A stretch of DNA of 64,000 nt, from positions 310,001 through 374,000 of the forward strand of contig NZ_CP114283.1 in NCBI RefSeq assembly GCF_027107535.1, in the 5' to 3' direction. Below the pieces are notes generated by a model that worked only from the letters and a program-made list of their open reading frames with translations, was not told the DNA's origin and searched no databases. The position numbers were made by a program, and so were the translations under genes. This stretch comes from Streptomyces aurantiacus. Its GTDB lineage: Bacteria > Actinomycetota > Actinomycetes > Streptomycetales > Streptomycetaceae. Shown here piece by piece: positions 27,086 through 36,186 of this stretch (positions are counted from its first letter, which is position 1; each line of letters begins with the position of its first letter).

Positions 27086-27777
27086 GAGCCGGACGCCCTC
27101 TGCCCGGGATCCCGCGCGATCTCCAGGCGGAAGCCGACCCCGCGGACCGCCTCGATGGTGATCGCGCCCGACAGCTTCCGCCGCAGCGCCGCCACATGGA
27201 CGTCCAGCGTCTTCGTCGGCCCGAACCAGTTCGCGTCCCAGACCGCTTCCATGATCTGTTCGCGGGACATCAGCGCGCCCGGCTCCTCGGTGAGGAAGGC
27301 CAGCAGGTCGTACTCCTTGGGCGCGAGGGCGATTTCCTGGCCGTCCAGCCGTACGCGGGCCGCCTTGCGGTCGATGGTCAGCCGCGTCCCGTACTGGTCG
27401 GGGCCCGCGTCGGCCGAAGCGGGCGGCCGGGCGCGCCGCATCACCGCCCTTATCCGCGCGATGACCTCCCGCACGCCGAAGGGCTTGGTCACGTAGTCGT
27501 CGGCGCCGAGCTCCAGGCCGACCACGCGGTCCGTCTCGTCGCTGCGCGCGCTGATCACGATGATCGGCACGTCACCACGCGCCCGCAGCGCCTTGCAGAC
27601 GTCGAGGCCGTCGGTGTCGGGGAGACCGAGATCGAGCAGCACGACGTCGTACGGATCCCCGTGGGCCAGGGCGTCACCGCCCGTGGCGGCCCACGCCACC
27701 TCGAAGCCGTAACGCAGCAGCCCGCGCCGGAGCGACTGGGCTACCGGTTCGTCGTCTTCCACCAGGAGTACGCGCAC
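27082..27777 (-). CDS. OmpR/PhoB-type response regulator
   Basis: This 231-residue protein starts at GTG 27777. The receiver has Asp49 (VVLLDLGLPDTDG), the acidic VEDD near residue 8 and the Lys of VTKPFG. The C-terminal winged helix shows APKEYDLLAFL and VHVAALRRKL. It is the cognate partner of the kinase at 25706-27085. It is divergent from lysC with a 287-bp intergenic region, in which no gene is seen. Confidence 0.94.
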   Translation of the reverse strand: MRVLLVEDDEPVAQSLRRGLLRYGFEVAWAATGGDALAHGDPYDVVLLDLGLPDTDGLDVCKALRARGDVPIIVISARSDETDRVVGLELGADDYVTKPFGVREVIARIRAVMRRARPPASADAGPDQYGTRLTIDRKAARVRLDGQEIALAPKEYDLLAFLTEEPGALMSREQIMEAVWDANWFGPTKTLDVHVAALRRKLSGAITIEAVRGVGFRLEIARDPGQRASGS

Positions 27778-28064
27778 AAGCGGAACCTTAGTGCTTGAAA
27801 TTTAACGGGTCGGGCGCCGGGTGTGACGCGGCGCACTTTGCGAGTGAGGTGCGACCGAGCAGGGCAGATGCGGTCCTGGAGCGGCCGAAGGGCCGGACGA
27901 CGGCGACCGACCGAATCGGACCACCGGAATCCGGACCGGCCCGGATGATCAGCACGTGAGCGGGACATCTCACGATGCGATATCGACCGGGTGGAATTCG
28001 GCCGCTCGTTAGACTGAGCCGACCGCAGTCGTGCGGTACGAGACGGACTGAGCGAGGAGCGCAC

Positions 28065-29339
28065 GTGGGCCTTGTCGTGCAGAAGTACGGAGGCTCCTCC
28101 GTAGCCGATGCCGAAGGCATCAAGCGTGTCGCCAAGCGAATCGTCGACGCCAAGAAGAACGGCCACCAGGTCGTTGTCGTGGTGTCGGCGATGGGTGACA
28201 CGACGGACGAGCTGATCGATCTCGCCGAGCAGGTATCCCCGATCCCTGCCGGGCGTGAGTTCGACATGCTGCTGACCGCAGGAGAGCGGATCTCCATGGC
28301 GCTGCTGGCCATGGCGATCAAAAACCTGGGCCACGAGGCCCAGAGCTTCACCGGCAGCCAGGCAGGCGTGATCACCGACTCCGTCCACAACAAGGCGCGC
28401 ATCATCGATGTCACGCCGGGCCGCATCCGGACGGCGCTCGACGAGGGCAACATCGCGATCGTCGCCGGGTTCCAGGGCGTCAGCCAGGACAAGAAGGACA
28501 TCACCACGCTGGGGCGCGGCGGGTCCGACACCACGGCCGTCGCCCTCGCCGCCGCCCTCGACGCCGAGGTCTGCGAGATCTACACGGACGTCGACGGTGT
28601 GTTCACCGCCGACCCGCGGGTGGTGAAGAAGGCCCGGAAGATCGACTGGATCTCCTCCGAGGACATGCTGGAGCTCGCCGCCTCCGGCTCCAAGGTGCTG
28701 CTGCACCGCTGCGTCGAGTACGCACGCCGTTACGACATCCCGATCCACGTCCGCTCGTCCTTCTCCGGACTGCCGGGCACCTGGGTCAGCAACGAGAATC
28801 CGCAAGGGGACGCGCAGGTGGAGCACGCCATCATCTCCGGAGTCGCTCACGACGTCTCCGAAGCCAAGATCACTGTCGTCGGCGTTCCGGACAAGCCGGG
28901 TGAGGCCGCGGTGATCTTCCGCGCCATCGCGGACGCCGAGATCAACATCGACATGATCGTGCAGAACGTGTCCGCGGCCTCCACGGGCCTCACGGACATC
29001 TCCTTCACGCTTCCCAAGACCGAGGGCCACAAGGCCATCGAAGCCCTGGAGAAGGCGAAGGGCGCGATCGGCTTCGACTCGCTGCGCTACGACGACCAGA
29101 TCGGCAAGATCTCCCTGGTCGGCGCGGGTATGAAGACCAACCCGGGCGTCACCGCCTCCTTCTTCCAGGCGCTGTCCGACGCGGGCGTCAACATCGAGCT
29201 CATCTCGACCTCCGAGATCCGCATCTCGGTCGTGACCCGCCAGGACGACGTCAACGAGGCCGTGCGCGCCGTGCACACCGCCTTCGGACTCGACTCCGAC
29301 AGCGACGAGGCCGTCGTCTACGGGGGCACCGGCCGCTGA
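28065..29339 (+). CDS. lysC: Aspartate kinase
   Basis: This 424-residue enzyme phosphorylates aspartate, the entry step to lysine, diaminopimelate, methionine and threonine. Start GTG 28065 follows GAGGAG (28054-28059). The kinase part begins [16 protein letters not shown] and includes [22 protein letters not shown]. Two ACT regulatory domains occupy about residues 260-424 and contain [15 protein letters not shown] and [11 protein letters not shown]. Lysine and threonine feedback is usual in this family. It overlaps asd by one base. An internal start (28818) is likely. Confidence 0.98.
   Translation: MGLVVQKYGGSSVADAEGIKRVAKRIVDAKKNGHQVVVVVSAMGDTTDELIDLAEQVSPIPAGREFDMLLTAGERISMALLAMAIKNLGHEAQSFTGSQAGVITDSVHNKARIIDVTPGRIRTALDEGNIAIVAGFQGVSQDKKDITTLGRGGSDTTAVALAAALDAEVCEIYTDVDGVFTADPRVVKKARKIDWISSEDMLELAASGSKVLLHRCVEYARRYDIPIHVRSSFSGLPGTWVSNENPQGDAQVEHAIISGVAHDVSEAKITVVGVPDKPGEAAVIFRAIADAEINIDMIVQNVSAASTGLTDISFTLPKTEGHKAIEALEKAKGAIGFDSLRYDDQIGKISLVGAGMKTNPGVTASFFQALSDAGVNIELISTSEIRISVVTRQDDVNEAVRAVHTAFGLDSDSDEAVVYGGTGR
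28818..29339 (+). CDS. Aspartate kinase beta subunit by internal start
   Basis: An in-frame GTG at 28818 is preceded by AAGGGGA at 28804-28810. Translation from it gives a 173-residue protein of just the two ACT domains, beginning [17 protein letters not shown]. In Corynebacterium and other actinobacteria the same position yields the beta subunit of an alpha2beta2 enzyme. Its production here is inferred from that knowledge and the ribosome-binding site. Confidence 0.6.
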   Translation: MEHAIISGVAHDVSEAKITVVGVPDKPGEAAVIFRAIADAEINIDMIVQNVSAASTGLTDISFTLPKTEGHKAIEALEKAKGAIGFDSLRYDDQIGKISLVGAGMKTNPGVTASFFQALSDAGVNIELISTSEIRISVVTRQDDVNEAVRAVHTAFGLDSDSDEAVVYGGTGR

Positions 29340-30409
29340 TGGTCAAGGTCGTGGGACCCCTGGCCGCGAAACCGACGCTCGCGGTCGTGGGCGCGACCGG
29401 AGCCGTCGGCACGGTCATGCTCCAGATCCTGTCCCAGCACGCGGACATCTGGGGTGAGATCCGTCTGATCGCCTCGCCGCGCTCGGCCGGCCGCAAGCTG
29501 GCCGTGCGCGGCGAGCAGGTCGAGGTGATCGCCCTGACGGAGGAGGCCTTCGACGGGGTCGACGTCGCCATGTTCGACGTACCCGACGAGGTGGCCGGGC
29601 GCTGGGCGCCGGTCGCGGCCGCCAAGGGGGCCGTCGTGGTCGACAACTCCGGCGCGTTCCGGATGGACCCCGAGGTGCCGCTCGTGGTGCCGGAGGTCAA
29701 TCCGCACGCCGCCCGGGTCCGCCCGCGCGGCATCATCGCCAACCCGAACTGCACGACCCTGTCCATGATCGTGGCCCTGGGCGCGCTGCATGCCGAGTTC
29801 GGGCTGCGCGAGCTGGTGGTGTCCTCGTACCAGGCGGTGAGCGGGGCAGGGCAGCGCGGCGTCGACACGTTGCGGCAGCAGTTGAAGCTGGTCGCCGGTA
29901 CGGAACTGGGGACGGCCCCCGGCGACGTACGGCGGGCCGTGGGGGACAACACCGGACCGTTCCCGGAGCCGGTGGCGCTCAACGTGGTGCCGTGGGCCGG
30001 GTCCGTGCGCGAGGACGGCTGGTCCTCGGAGGAGATGGAGGTGCGGGACGAGTCCCGCAAGATCCTCGGGCTCCCGAACCTGCCTGTCGCCGTCACCTGC
30101 GTCCGTGTGCCGGTCGTCACCACGCACTCGCTGACCGTCCACGCCCGTTTCCAGGGCGAGGTGACGGTGGACAAGGCGCGGGAGATCATCGCCACCGCCC
30201 CGGGGGTCGTCCTCTTCGACAACCCTGCGGCGGGCGAGTTCCCGACGCCGGCCGACGTGGTCGGGACGGACCCCACGTGGGTCGGGCGGGTGCGGCGAGC
30301 GCTCGACGATCCGACGGCGCTGGAGCTTTTCGTGTGCGGGGACAACCTCCGCAAGGGCTCCGCGCTGAACACGGCACAGATCGCGGAACTGGTGGCGGCG
30401 GACCTCTGA
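29339..30409 (+). CDS. asd: Aspartate-semialdehyde dehydrogenase
   Basis: This 356-residue enzyme reduces aspartyl phosphate to aspartate semialdehyde with NADPH. It has the nucleotide-binding start [18 protein letters not shown], the catalytic Cys138 in NPNCTT, and [15 protein letters not shown]. The ATG overlaps the lysC stop (TGATG), so the two are translationally coupled. The order lysC-asd is standard. A structured leader for the sigma factor gene follows. Confidence 0.97.
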   Translation: MVKVVGPLAAKPTLAVVGATGAVGTVMLQILSQHADIWGEIRLIASPRSAGRKLAVRGEQVEVIALTEEAFDGVDVAMFDVPDEVAGRWAPVAAAKGAVVVDNSGAFRMDPEVPLVVPEVNPHAARVRPRGIIANPNCTTLSMIVALGALHAEFGLRELVVSSYQAVSGAGQRGVDTLRQQLKLVAGTELGTAPGDVRRAVGDNTGPFPEPVALNVVPWAGSVREDGWSSEEMEVRDESRKILGLPNLPVAVTCVRVPVVTTHSLTVHARFQGEVTVDKAREIIATAPGVVLFDNPAAGEFPTPADVVGTDPTWVGRVRRALDDPTALELFVCGDNLRKGSALNTAQIAELVAADL

Positions 30410-30597
30410 CCTGCCCGGGACTCGCGAGCCGCGGGGGGATACGCGACATATCGCCTCGCGCTCGCCGATCCGGGCGGGAAATCTTCTGGTCGTAAGCTGA
30501 ATCCTTTGTAGGATCTGTGTGACTTTGGTGGTTCGATCATGGTCGGAACTGTGGTCCGGACCACTTGAATCGAAGCCTCTGGCGTTCGAAGATTTTT

Positions 30598-30633
30598 CTC
30601 CCCGTTCTCCGCAACCGCGCGGAGGGCGGGGAG
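30598..30633 (+). terminator. Terminator-like hairpin between asd and the ECF sigma gene
   Basis: CTCCCCG (30598-30604) pairs with CGGGGAG (30627-30633), and inside it CTCCGC (30607-30612) pairs with GCGGAG (30619-30624) over an AACCGC loop. CGTCTTTG follows, and a T run (ATTTTTCTC) precedes it. Confidence 0.65.
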
Positions 30634-30641
30634 CGTCTTTG

Positions 30642-30664
30642 CGGTCGCCCTTCAGGGGCGACCG
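30642..30664 (+). terminator. Second hairpin in the leader
   Basis: CGGTCGCCC (30642-30650) pairs perfectly with GGGCGACCG (30656-30664) over TTCAG. It stands 8 bp after the first hairpin. No T tract follows, so it could be part of a leader structure rather than a terminator. Confidence 0.45.
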
Positions 30665-30800
30665 GACGCCACGCTGGTATGGGGCATAGGGGATGAGTTT
30701 TACGTATGAGGGCATTTAGCGCACTGTCTCGCATGCAGTCCGACGCAAATGTGATGCCTGTCGCGTACAACCCCGACGGGGGGACGCGTGTCCAACTGGC

Positions 30801-31505
30801 GTGGCAGAGGTACTCGAATTCTCACCCACTCTCGGCTCCGTTCGAGCCGGGGGGCTCCCAGCGGCGACGCTCGGCACGGCCCTGCGTCCGCCCCGCCGAC
30901 CCCGCACGTCCGGCGCGCCCGGCGGCGGCATGCCGGTGATCGCCCCCATGCCCGCAGCGCGGTCGGCCCGCATCCCCAATCAGCGTGAGGGCGCTGACGA
31001 GGCACTGGCGGCCGGCACCACCGTCGACCATCTCACCGAGACCTACCGCGCCCACTACAGGTCGCTCCTCGGCCTCGCGGCGCTCCTTCTCGACGACACC
31101 GCGTCCTGCGAGGACGTCGTCCAGGAGGCCTTCATCCGGGTGCACTCGGCGCGCAAGCGCGTGCGGGACCCGGAGAAGACGCTCGCCTATCTGCGCCAGA
31201 CCGTCGTCAACCTCTCGCGTTCCGCGCTGCGCCGGCGCATCCTCGGTCTGAAGCTCCTCTCCAAGCCGATGCCCGACATGGCGAGCGCCGAGGAGGGCGC
31301 GTACGACCTGCTGGAGCGCGACGCCCTGATCAACGCGATGAAGGGCCTCCAGAGACGCCAGCGCGAGGTTCTGGTCCTGCGATACTTCGCGGACATGACC
31401 GAGGCGCAGGTCGCCGAGACCCTCGGAATCTCGCTGGGCTCGGTGAAGGCGTACGGCTCGCGCGGCATCGCGGCGCTGCGCATCGCCATGGAGGCGGCGG
31501 CATGA
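30801..31505 (+). CDS. ECF (SigE-type) RNA polymerase sigma factor
   Basis: This 234-residue protein has sigma region 2 visible as YRAHYRSLLGLAALLLDDTASCEDVVQEAFIRV-type sequence (about residues 80-115). Region 4 is QRREVLVLRYFADMTEAQVAETLGISLGSVKAY-type sequence near 185-225. The first 60 residues are Pro/Ala-rich and unlike other sigma factors. GTG 30801 is used, but the true start may be further in, for example near 30930. The gene overlaps the following membrane protein by ATGA (31502-31505), a common sigma/anti-sigma arrangement. Confidence 0.88.
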   Translation: MAEVLEFSPTLGSVRAGGLPAATLGTALRPPRRPRTSGAPGGGMPVIAPMPAARSARIPNQREGADEALAAGTTVDHLTETYRAHYRSLLGLAALLLDDTASCEDVVQEAFIRVHSARKRVRDPEKTLAYLRQTVVNLSRSALRRRILGLKLLSKPMPDMASAEEGAYDLLERDALINAMKGLQRRQREVLVLRYFADMTEAQVAETLGISLGSVKAYGSRGIAALRIAMEAAA

Positions 31506-32959
31506 GCGGGCACGACGATCGGGCACGCCACGACGAACACGGTCGCCACGGCGACGACGACGAACATGAGCAGCACGCTGGGAACGGAACTGTGAATCAC
31601 GGCGCCTCGGAGAACTCGGGCCCGGAAGGGTCGGGTTACTCGGACACGGAAGCCCTCCCGTCGGATCCCTCGCCGGATCCCGCGTCGGACGGCACCTCGG
31701 ACAACGCCCCGGACGACGCTTCGGAGCACGGCTCGGACAGCGCCTCGGGCAACTCGGCGGACCTTTCGCCGGACGACAGCCGGCCGGACGACGCCTCCGG
31801 CAACACCGCGGGCGACGCCACGCGCGACGTGCCGGATGCCCCGGCCGACGTGACGGGTGCCTCGGACGCGGAGTCCGCCGACCCGCGGTCTCGGGACTCG
31901 GGCGGATCCGGCGCCGAGGCCGTCGGCATCTTCGGTCTCAGCGCGGTCGGGTCCGGACCGGACGGGTTCGGCTCCGACGAACTGGCCCTGCGGCGGCTGC
32001 TGCACCAGGCCGTCGAGGAGATCGAGCCGACCGACGGCACGCTGGACCACCTGCGGCGCGCGGTACCGGCCAGGCGGGCACGCAAGCGCCAGGCCATCGT
32101 CGGCATGGCCGCCGCCGCGCTCTTCATCGGCACGGCCGTCCCGGCCCTCGTACACGTCTCCAACGCCTCGGGCTCCGGCGACGACCAGTCCATCGCGGCC
32201 AACGCGTCGGCGACCCAGGGCGGTGCCAACGAGGGCAAGGAGGCCTCCGCGGGCAGTGGCTCCGGCGACTCGAGCCCTTCCAAGGGCTCCGGCAAGGGCG
32301 ACAAGAAGGACAAGCCCGGCAAGGGCAAGGGAAGCGGCAGCGGAACGACCGGCGCCCAGCCGTCCGCCTCCATGGTGGGCGCACCCACCTGCACGCCGGC
32401 GCAGCTCACCGCCGTGGACGGCGGCGCGGCAGCCCCCGACGCGGGCGGCGCGGTCTACGGCACCTTCACGGTCACCAACGTTTCCACCGCCAGCTGTACG
32501 GCAGTCGGCGACGGCTCCGTCTCCTCGAGCGCGGCGGGCGCCGCGGACCAGTCCAAGGTCACCACCACTCTCCATCAGGCGGGCGACCCGGCCACCAGCC
32601 TGCCCGACCCGGCCGGCTACGCCACGAACGTGGTCCTGCAGCCGGGCGGGTCGTACAGCGTGAAGTTCGCCTGGGTGCCGTCGTCGACCTGCCCGACCAC
32701 CGGCGGCACCGGCGGCACCGGCGGCGGGGAACCGACGCCCGACCCGAGCCCCTCGGAGAACACTGCGGGTGACAGCGGCGGTACGTCCTCCGAGGGCACC
32801 AGCGGTGTCGGTACGCAGCTCGTGCAGGAGGACGGGACCGTCGACGGAAGCGTCACCGTGTCCTACGCGGCCGAGGGCGGCGCACCGACGGCTGCGACGA
32901 CCGTGTCCAACGCCTGTGCCGGGACGGTCTACCGGACCGGGATGCTGTCCGGGGCCTGA
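31502..32959 (+). CDS. Single-helix membrane protein, possible anti-sigma partner
   Basis: This 485-residue protein starts at ATG 31502 inside the sigma gene. Residues 1-150 are a very Asp/Ser-rich low-complexity region with an opening DDRARHDEHGRHGDDDEHEQ stretch. A short folded part follows (ELALRRLLHQAVEEIEPTDG), then one membrane helix (about 200-220) and a Gly/Ser/Lys-rich linker. Last is an outer beta-rich domain with Cys pairs (PTCTPAQ, SSTCPTT, NACAGT). It lacks a recognisable zinc anti-sigma domain. Regulation of the sigma factor is inferred from the overlap. Confidence 0.75.
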   Translation: MSGHDDRARHDEHGRHGDDDEHEQHAGNGTVNHGASENSGPEGSGYSDTEALPSDPSPDPASDGTSDNAPDDASEHGSDSASGNSADLSPDDSRPDDASGNTAGDATRDVPDAPADVTGASDAESADPRSRDSGGSGAEAVGIFGLSAVGSGPDGFGSDELALRRLLHQAVEEIEPTDGTLDHLRRAVPARRARKRQAIVGMAAAALFIGTAVPALVHVSNASGSGDDQSIAANASATQGGANEGKEASAGSGSGDSSPSKGSGKGDKKDKPGKGKGSGSGTTGAQPSASMVGAPTCTPAQLTAVDGGAAAPDAGGAVYGTFTVTNVSTASCTAVGDGSVSSSAAGAADQSKVTTTLHQAGDPATSLPDPAGYATNVVLQPGGSYSVKFAWVPSSTCPTTGGTGGTGGGEPTPDPSPSENTAGDSGGTSSEGTSGVGTQLVQEDGTVDGSVTVSYAAEGGAPTAATTVSNACAGTVYRTGMLSGA

Positions 32960-33132
32960 AGCCGGGTCCCGACCGCCGCTCGGGCGGAGCAGGCCGCGCC
33001 GCGCGGTCGAGCCGGGCGGCGTGAACCACTGCGGGACTGCCCCGCCTGGAACGGGTCCGTGGACTGGGCGGGGCCGTTGGCTGGGCGGGTCCGCCGAGTA
33101 GGTCGCTCCGGGACCGGCAGCCCCGGGGGACG

Positions 33133-34050
33133 TCAGGCCGTGGGAGAGGACGACACCTTCGCGGTGTTGGTGTCAGCGCGGCCGTCCGCGGCCCCGACGG
33201 GGGTGTCCGGGGCTGTTTCGGCCGTCTCGCTGCGGCCCGCGGCGGCCTCGCCGCCGGTGCCGTCCCGGGAGGCCTCGCCCTCCGAGGGAGCCTCCTCCGT
33301 GAGACCCAGCTCCGCGTCCTCGGCGAACTCCACCTCACGCCGCATCAGCCGGAACCACATGAAGACGACGAAGCCCGCGAAGACGAACCACTCACCGGTG
33401 TAGCCCAGGTTCTGGAAGGCCTTCAGGTCCAGACCCGTGTCCGAGGGAGCCGTGGCGGGCACGGCCTTCATGCCCGCGTCCGCCTCGGCGAGAGTGATCC
33501 ACGCGTCGTACACCTCGTACGGCACGAGATTCACCAGTGACGCCGAGCTGATCGCACCGGTCTGCCCGGCGGGGAGCCCACCGGCAGCGGGCACGCCGTT
33601 CGACCCGGGTGTCTCCGATGCCTGGAGCGCCCCGGTCACGGTGACCTCGCCGGCCGGAACCGCCGGGGCCTTCGCGGTGTCGGCGTCACCGGGGAGCCAG
33701 CCCCGGACCACCGGCAGGGCCCTGCCGTCGTCGGTACGCAGCATCGTCAGAACGTAGAAGCCGGGCTTGTCGTCCAGCTCCCGGTCCGGCACGAGCAACT
33801 GCTTCCCGTACCGGCCCGTCGCCGTGGCCTGCTTGCCCGACGTCTCCTTGTCCACCGGCAGCAGCTCGGCGAGCGGCCGTGCCGCCTGCGTTTTGGCCGC
33901 CGTGGCCTGCTCACCGGCGTCGCGATGGTCCTGGACCCGGTCCTCGAACCGCCCCAACTGCCATGACCCCATGAAGATGCAGAAGGGGATGGCCAACAGC
34001 ACGAAGACGTTGATCCCCCACCAGCGGGGCGTCAGCAGGAACCGGTACAC
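33133..34050 (-). CDS. SURF1 family cytochrome oxidase assembly protein
   Basis: This 305-residue protein has the SURF1 layout. An N-terminal helix (about 11-28, FVLLAIPFCIFMGSWQLGR) with the conserved WQLGR is followed by an outer domain with PVVRGWLP. A second helix near 235-255 (EWFVFAGFVVFMWFRLMRRE) comes next, then a disordered acidic tail. SURF1 proteins assist heme delivery to cytochrome oxidase. The start is GTG 34050. The GAGG just before it is only 2 nt away, so the start is not certain. Confidence 0.9.
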   Translation of the reverse strand: MYRFLLTPRWWGINVFVLLAIPFCIFMGSWQLGRFEDRVQDHRDAGEQATAAKTQAARPLAELLPVDKETSGKQATATGRYGKQLLVPDRELDDKPGFYVLTMLRTDDGRALPVVRGWLPGDADTAKAPAVPAGEVTVTGALQASETPGSNGVPAAGGLPAGQTGAISSASLVNLVPYEVYDAWITLAEADAGMKAVPATAPSDTGLDLKAFQNLGYTGEWFVFAGFVVFMWFRLMRREVEFAEDAELGLTEEAPSEGEASRDGTGGEAAAGRSETAETAPDTPVGAADGRADTNTAKVSSSPTA

Positions 34051-34169
34051 AACCTCAAAGGTACGGGCCCTCGCGGAGGCCCCGGTCGAGGGGGTGCCTC
34101 AGCCGGGCCCTCCCGCGAGGGCGCTCGGTGCCATGGGACAGCCGGGGGCGGGCGCGGCCGCCGGCGCGG

Positions 34170-36011
34170 TCACCTGCCCAGGTGTCGCTCCGCGAAGTCG
34201 AGCTCCAGCCGGACCTGCTTGATCCGCTCGTCCACGACCAGCGAACCGTGCCCCGCGTCGTAGCGGTACACCTCGTGGTCCGCGTCCCGCGCGGCGAGCC
34301 TGACCACGTAGTTCTCCACCTGGCGGATCGGACAGCGCGGGTCGTTGACCCCGGCGGAGATGTAGACCGGCGCCTTCACCGCGTCGACGTACGTCAGCGG
34401 GGACGACGCCTCGAAACGCTCGGGAACCTCCTCCGGGGTGCCGCCGAGCAGCGTGCGGTCCATCGCCTTCAGGGCCTCCATCTCGTCGTGGTACGCCGTG
34501 ACATAGTCCGCGACCGGTACCGCGGCGATGCCGAGCGCCCACGCCTCGGGCTGCGTACCGAGCCCGAGCAGGGTCAGGTAGCCGCCCCACGAGCCGCCCG
34601 TGAGGATCAGCCGGGCCGGGTCGGCGAGCCCGGACGAGACCGCCCACTCCCGTACGGCCTCGATGTCCTCCAGCTCGATCAGACCGACCCGGTGCTTGAG
34701 GGCGTCCGTCCACTCCCTCCCGTACCCCGTGGAACCCCGGTAGTTGACCCTGACCACCATGTACCCGTGGTCCACCCAGGCCGCCGGGCCCGCCCCGAAC
34801 GAGTCGCTGTCGTGCCAGGTCGGGCCGCCGTGGATGTCGAAGACGGTCGGCAGGGGGCCGCTCACTCCGGCGGGCCGCTGCACGAGGGCGTGGATGCGGC
34901 CGCCGGGGCCCGTCACCCACACGTCCTCGACAGGCACCGACTCCGGTGCCTTCATGCCGGGCGGGTCCAGGACGACCTCACCGGACGTCGACCGGACCAC
35001 CGGCGGCTGCGCGGCCGACGACCACAGGAACTCCACGCTGCCGTCCGGGCGGGCCGTCGCACCCGACACCGTGCCCTTCGGCGTGGGAACCCGCTCCAGG
35101 TGACGGGCCGCCAGGTCGAACCTCCACAGCTCGCTGCGCGCCTCGAAGCTGTTGACCACCAGCAGGGCGGAGCCGTCCGGATACCACTCGGCGCTCAGGT
35201 CGCCGTCCAGCTGCGAGGTCAGCGCCAGGTCCGTCTCCTCGCCGGACGCCACGTCCCACACCATCGGCTCCCAGCGCCCGCGCCGCTGGTGCCCGACGAG
35301 CAGTCGCGTGTCCCCGTCGACCGGGGCGAAGCCCAGCACCTCCAGGCCCAGCTCGACCGTGCCGCCCTTGGTGTCGTCCAGCTCCGCCACCGCCGAACCG
35401 TCCATCCGCAGCACCCGCAGCGCGGAGTGCATCGCGTCACCGTGCTCGGTGTGCTCGATCGCGATCAGCGAGCCGTCGTGCGAGAGGTCGCCGACCCCGG
35501 CCGACTCCCGGTGCCGGTAGACCTCGACGGGGTCCTCGCCGGTCCGGCTGACGTAGATCGTCGACCCGTCCTCGTCGGTCGACCTGCCGACGATCGCCGT
35601 CCGCCCGTCCCGGCCGAGCGCTAGGCCCGCGGGATAGGAGGGGGCGAGCCCGGGAGCCGCGGGCCCGTCGGGAACGGCCGCGCCACCGTCACCGCCGGCC
35701 CCGGCGAACGGCTGCCGCCGCCAGATCCCGAACTCGTCCCCGTCCTTGTCGTCGAACCACCAGATCCACTCGCCGTCCGGCGACAGCACGCCGTCCGTCG
35801 TCCCGTTGGGGCGGTCCGTGACCTGGCGCTGGGCGCCCGTCTCACGGTCCCACGCGTACAACTCGTACGTCCCTGTCGCGTTCGACACGAACAGGGACCG
35901 GTGCGGAGCGTCCTCCGCCCAGTCCGGCAAGGACACCCGCGGCGCCCGGAAGCGCTTTTCCCAGTCGGGCATGGTTCCGTCGTGCGGGATCGCCCGGTTG
36001 CTCTCAGTCAT
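34170..36011 (-). CDS. S9 family peptidase (prolyl oligopeptidase type)
   Basis: This 613-residue protein starts at ATG 36011 (MTESNRA). The N-terminal half is a WD-like beta propeller. The C-terminal hydrolase domain has GGSWGGYLTLL with Ser474, the Asp in GVNDPRCP and the His in DAGHGSL, which together make the triad. It has no signal peptide, so it is probably cytoplasmic and cleaves short peptides, often after Pro. It ends just past a GC-rich run and is followed by SURF1 on the same strand. Confidence 0.92.
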   Translation of the reverse strand: MTESNRAIPHDGTMPDWEKRFRAPRVSLPDWAEDAPHRSLFVSNATGTYELYAWDRETGAQRQVTDRPNGTTDGVLSPDGEWIWWFDDKDGDEFGIWRRQPFAGAGGDGGAAVPDGPAAPGLAPSYPAGLALGRDGRTAIVGRSTDEDGSTIYVSRTGEDPVEVYRHRESAGVGDLSHDGSLIAIEHTEHGDAMHSALRVLRMDGSAVAELDDTKGGTVELGLEVLGFAPVDGDTRLLVGHQRRGRWEPMVWDVASGEETDLALTSQLDGDLSAEWYPDGSALLVVNSFEARSELWRFDLAARHLERVPTPKGTVSGATARPDGSVEFLWSSAAQPPVVRSTSGEVVLDPPGMKAPESVPVEDVWVTGPGGRIHALVQRPAGVSGPLPTVFDIHGGPTWHDSDSFGAGPAAWVDHGYMVVRVNYRGSTGYGREWTDALKHRVGLIELEDIEAVREWAVSSGLADPARLILTGGSWGGYLTLLGLGTQPEAWALGIAAVPVADYVTAYHDEMEALKAMDRTLLGGTPEEVPERFEASSPLTYVDAVKAPVYISAGVNDPRCPIRQVENYVVRLAARDADHEVYRYDAGHGSLVVDERIKQVRLELDFAERHLGR

Positions 36012-36186
36012 GGCCCCATACTGCACGCCCCGGACGACATTCCGCCGCCGGGGTCCCCAGCCTGTGGAAAACTCTCCCGGCGAAGACCGCCGCGGAAGAG
36101 CCGGAATCCTGATCCGCGCAGGTCAGGGCCGGTTGTCAGGTGCCGAGCCACCAGCCGCTCAGCACCGCACGGCAGGCCACCGACGG

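Larger units (their letters stand above)
30410..30800 (+). other. Structured 391-bp leader region upstream of the ECF sigma gene
   Basis: No convincing gene is present. The region is AT-richer than its surroundings. It holds a 5-4-5 repeat (ATCCT/AGGAT, 30501-30514), a perfect 14-bp palindrome GTGGTCCGGACCAC (30551-30564), and two hairpins (30598-30633 and 30642-30664). GGAACT at 30545-30550 resembles the -35 of ECF-dependent promoters. The region may carry an autoregulated promoter and a terminator or riboregulator; this is inferred. Confidence 0.5.

Noticed and set aside
30706..30939. Possible 77-residue gene before the ECF sigma factor, and an 8-residue frame at 30693-30719
   Set aside because: Codon third positions lack the GC bias of real genes until they overlap the sigma factor start, and there is no good ribosome-binding site. 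The short frame could be a leader peptide but nothing supports it.
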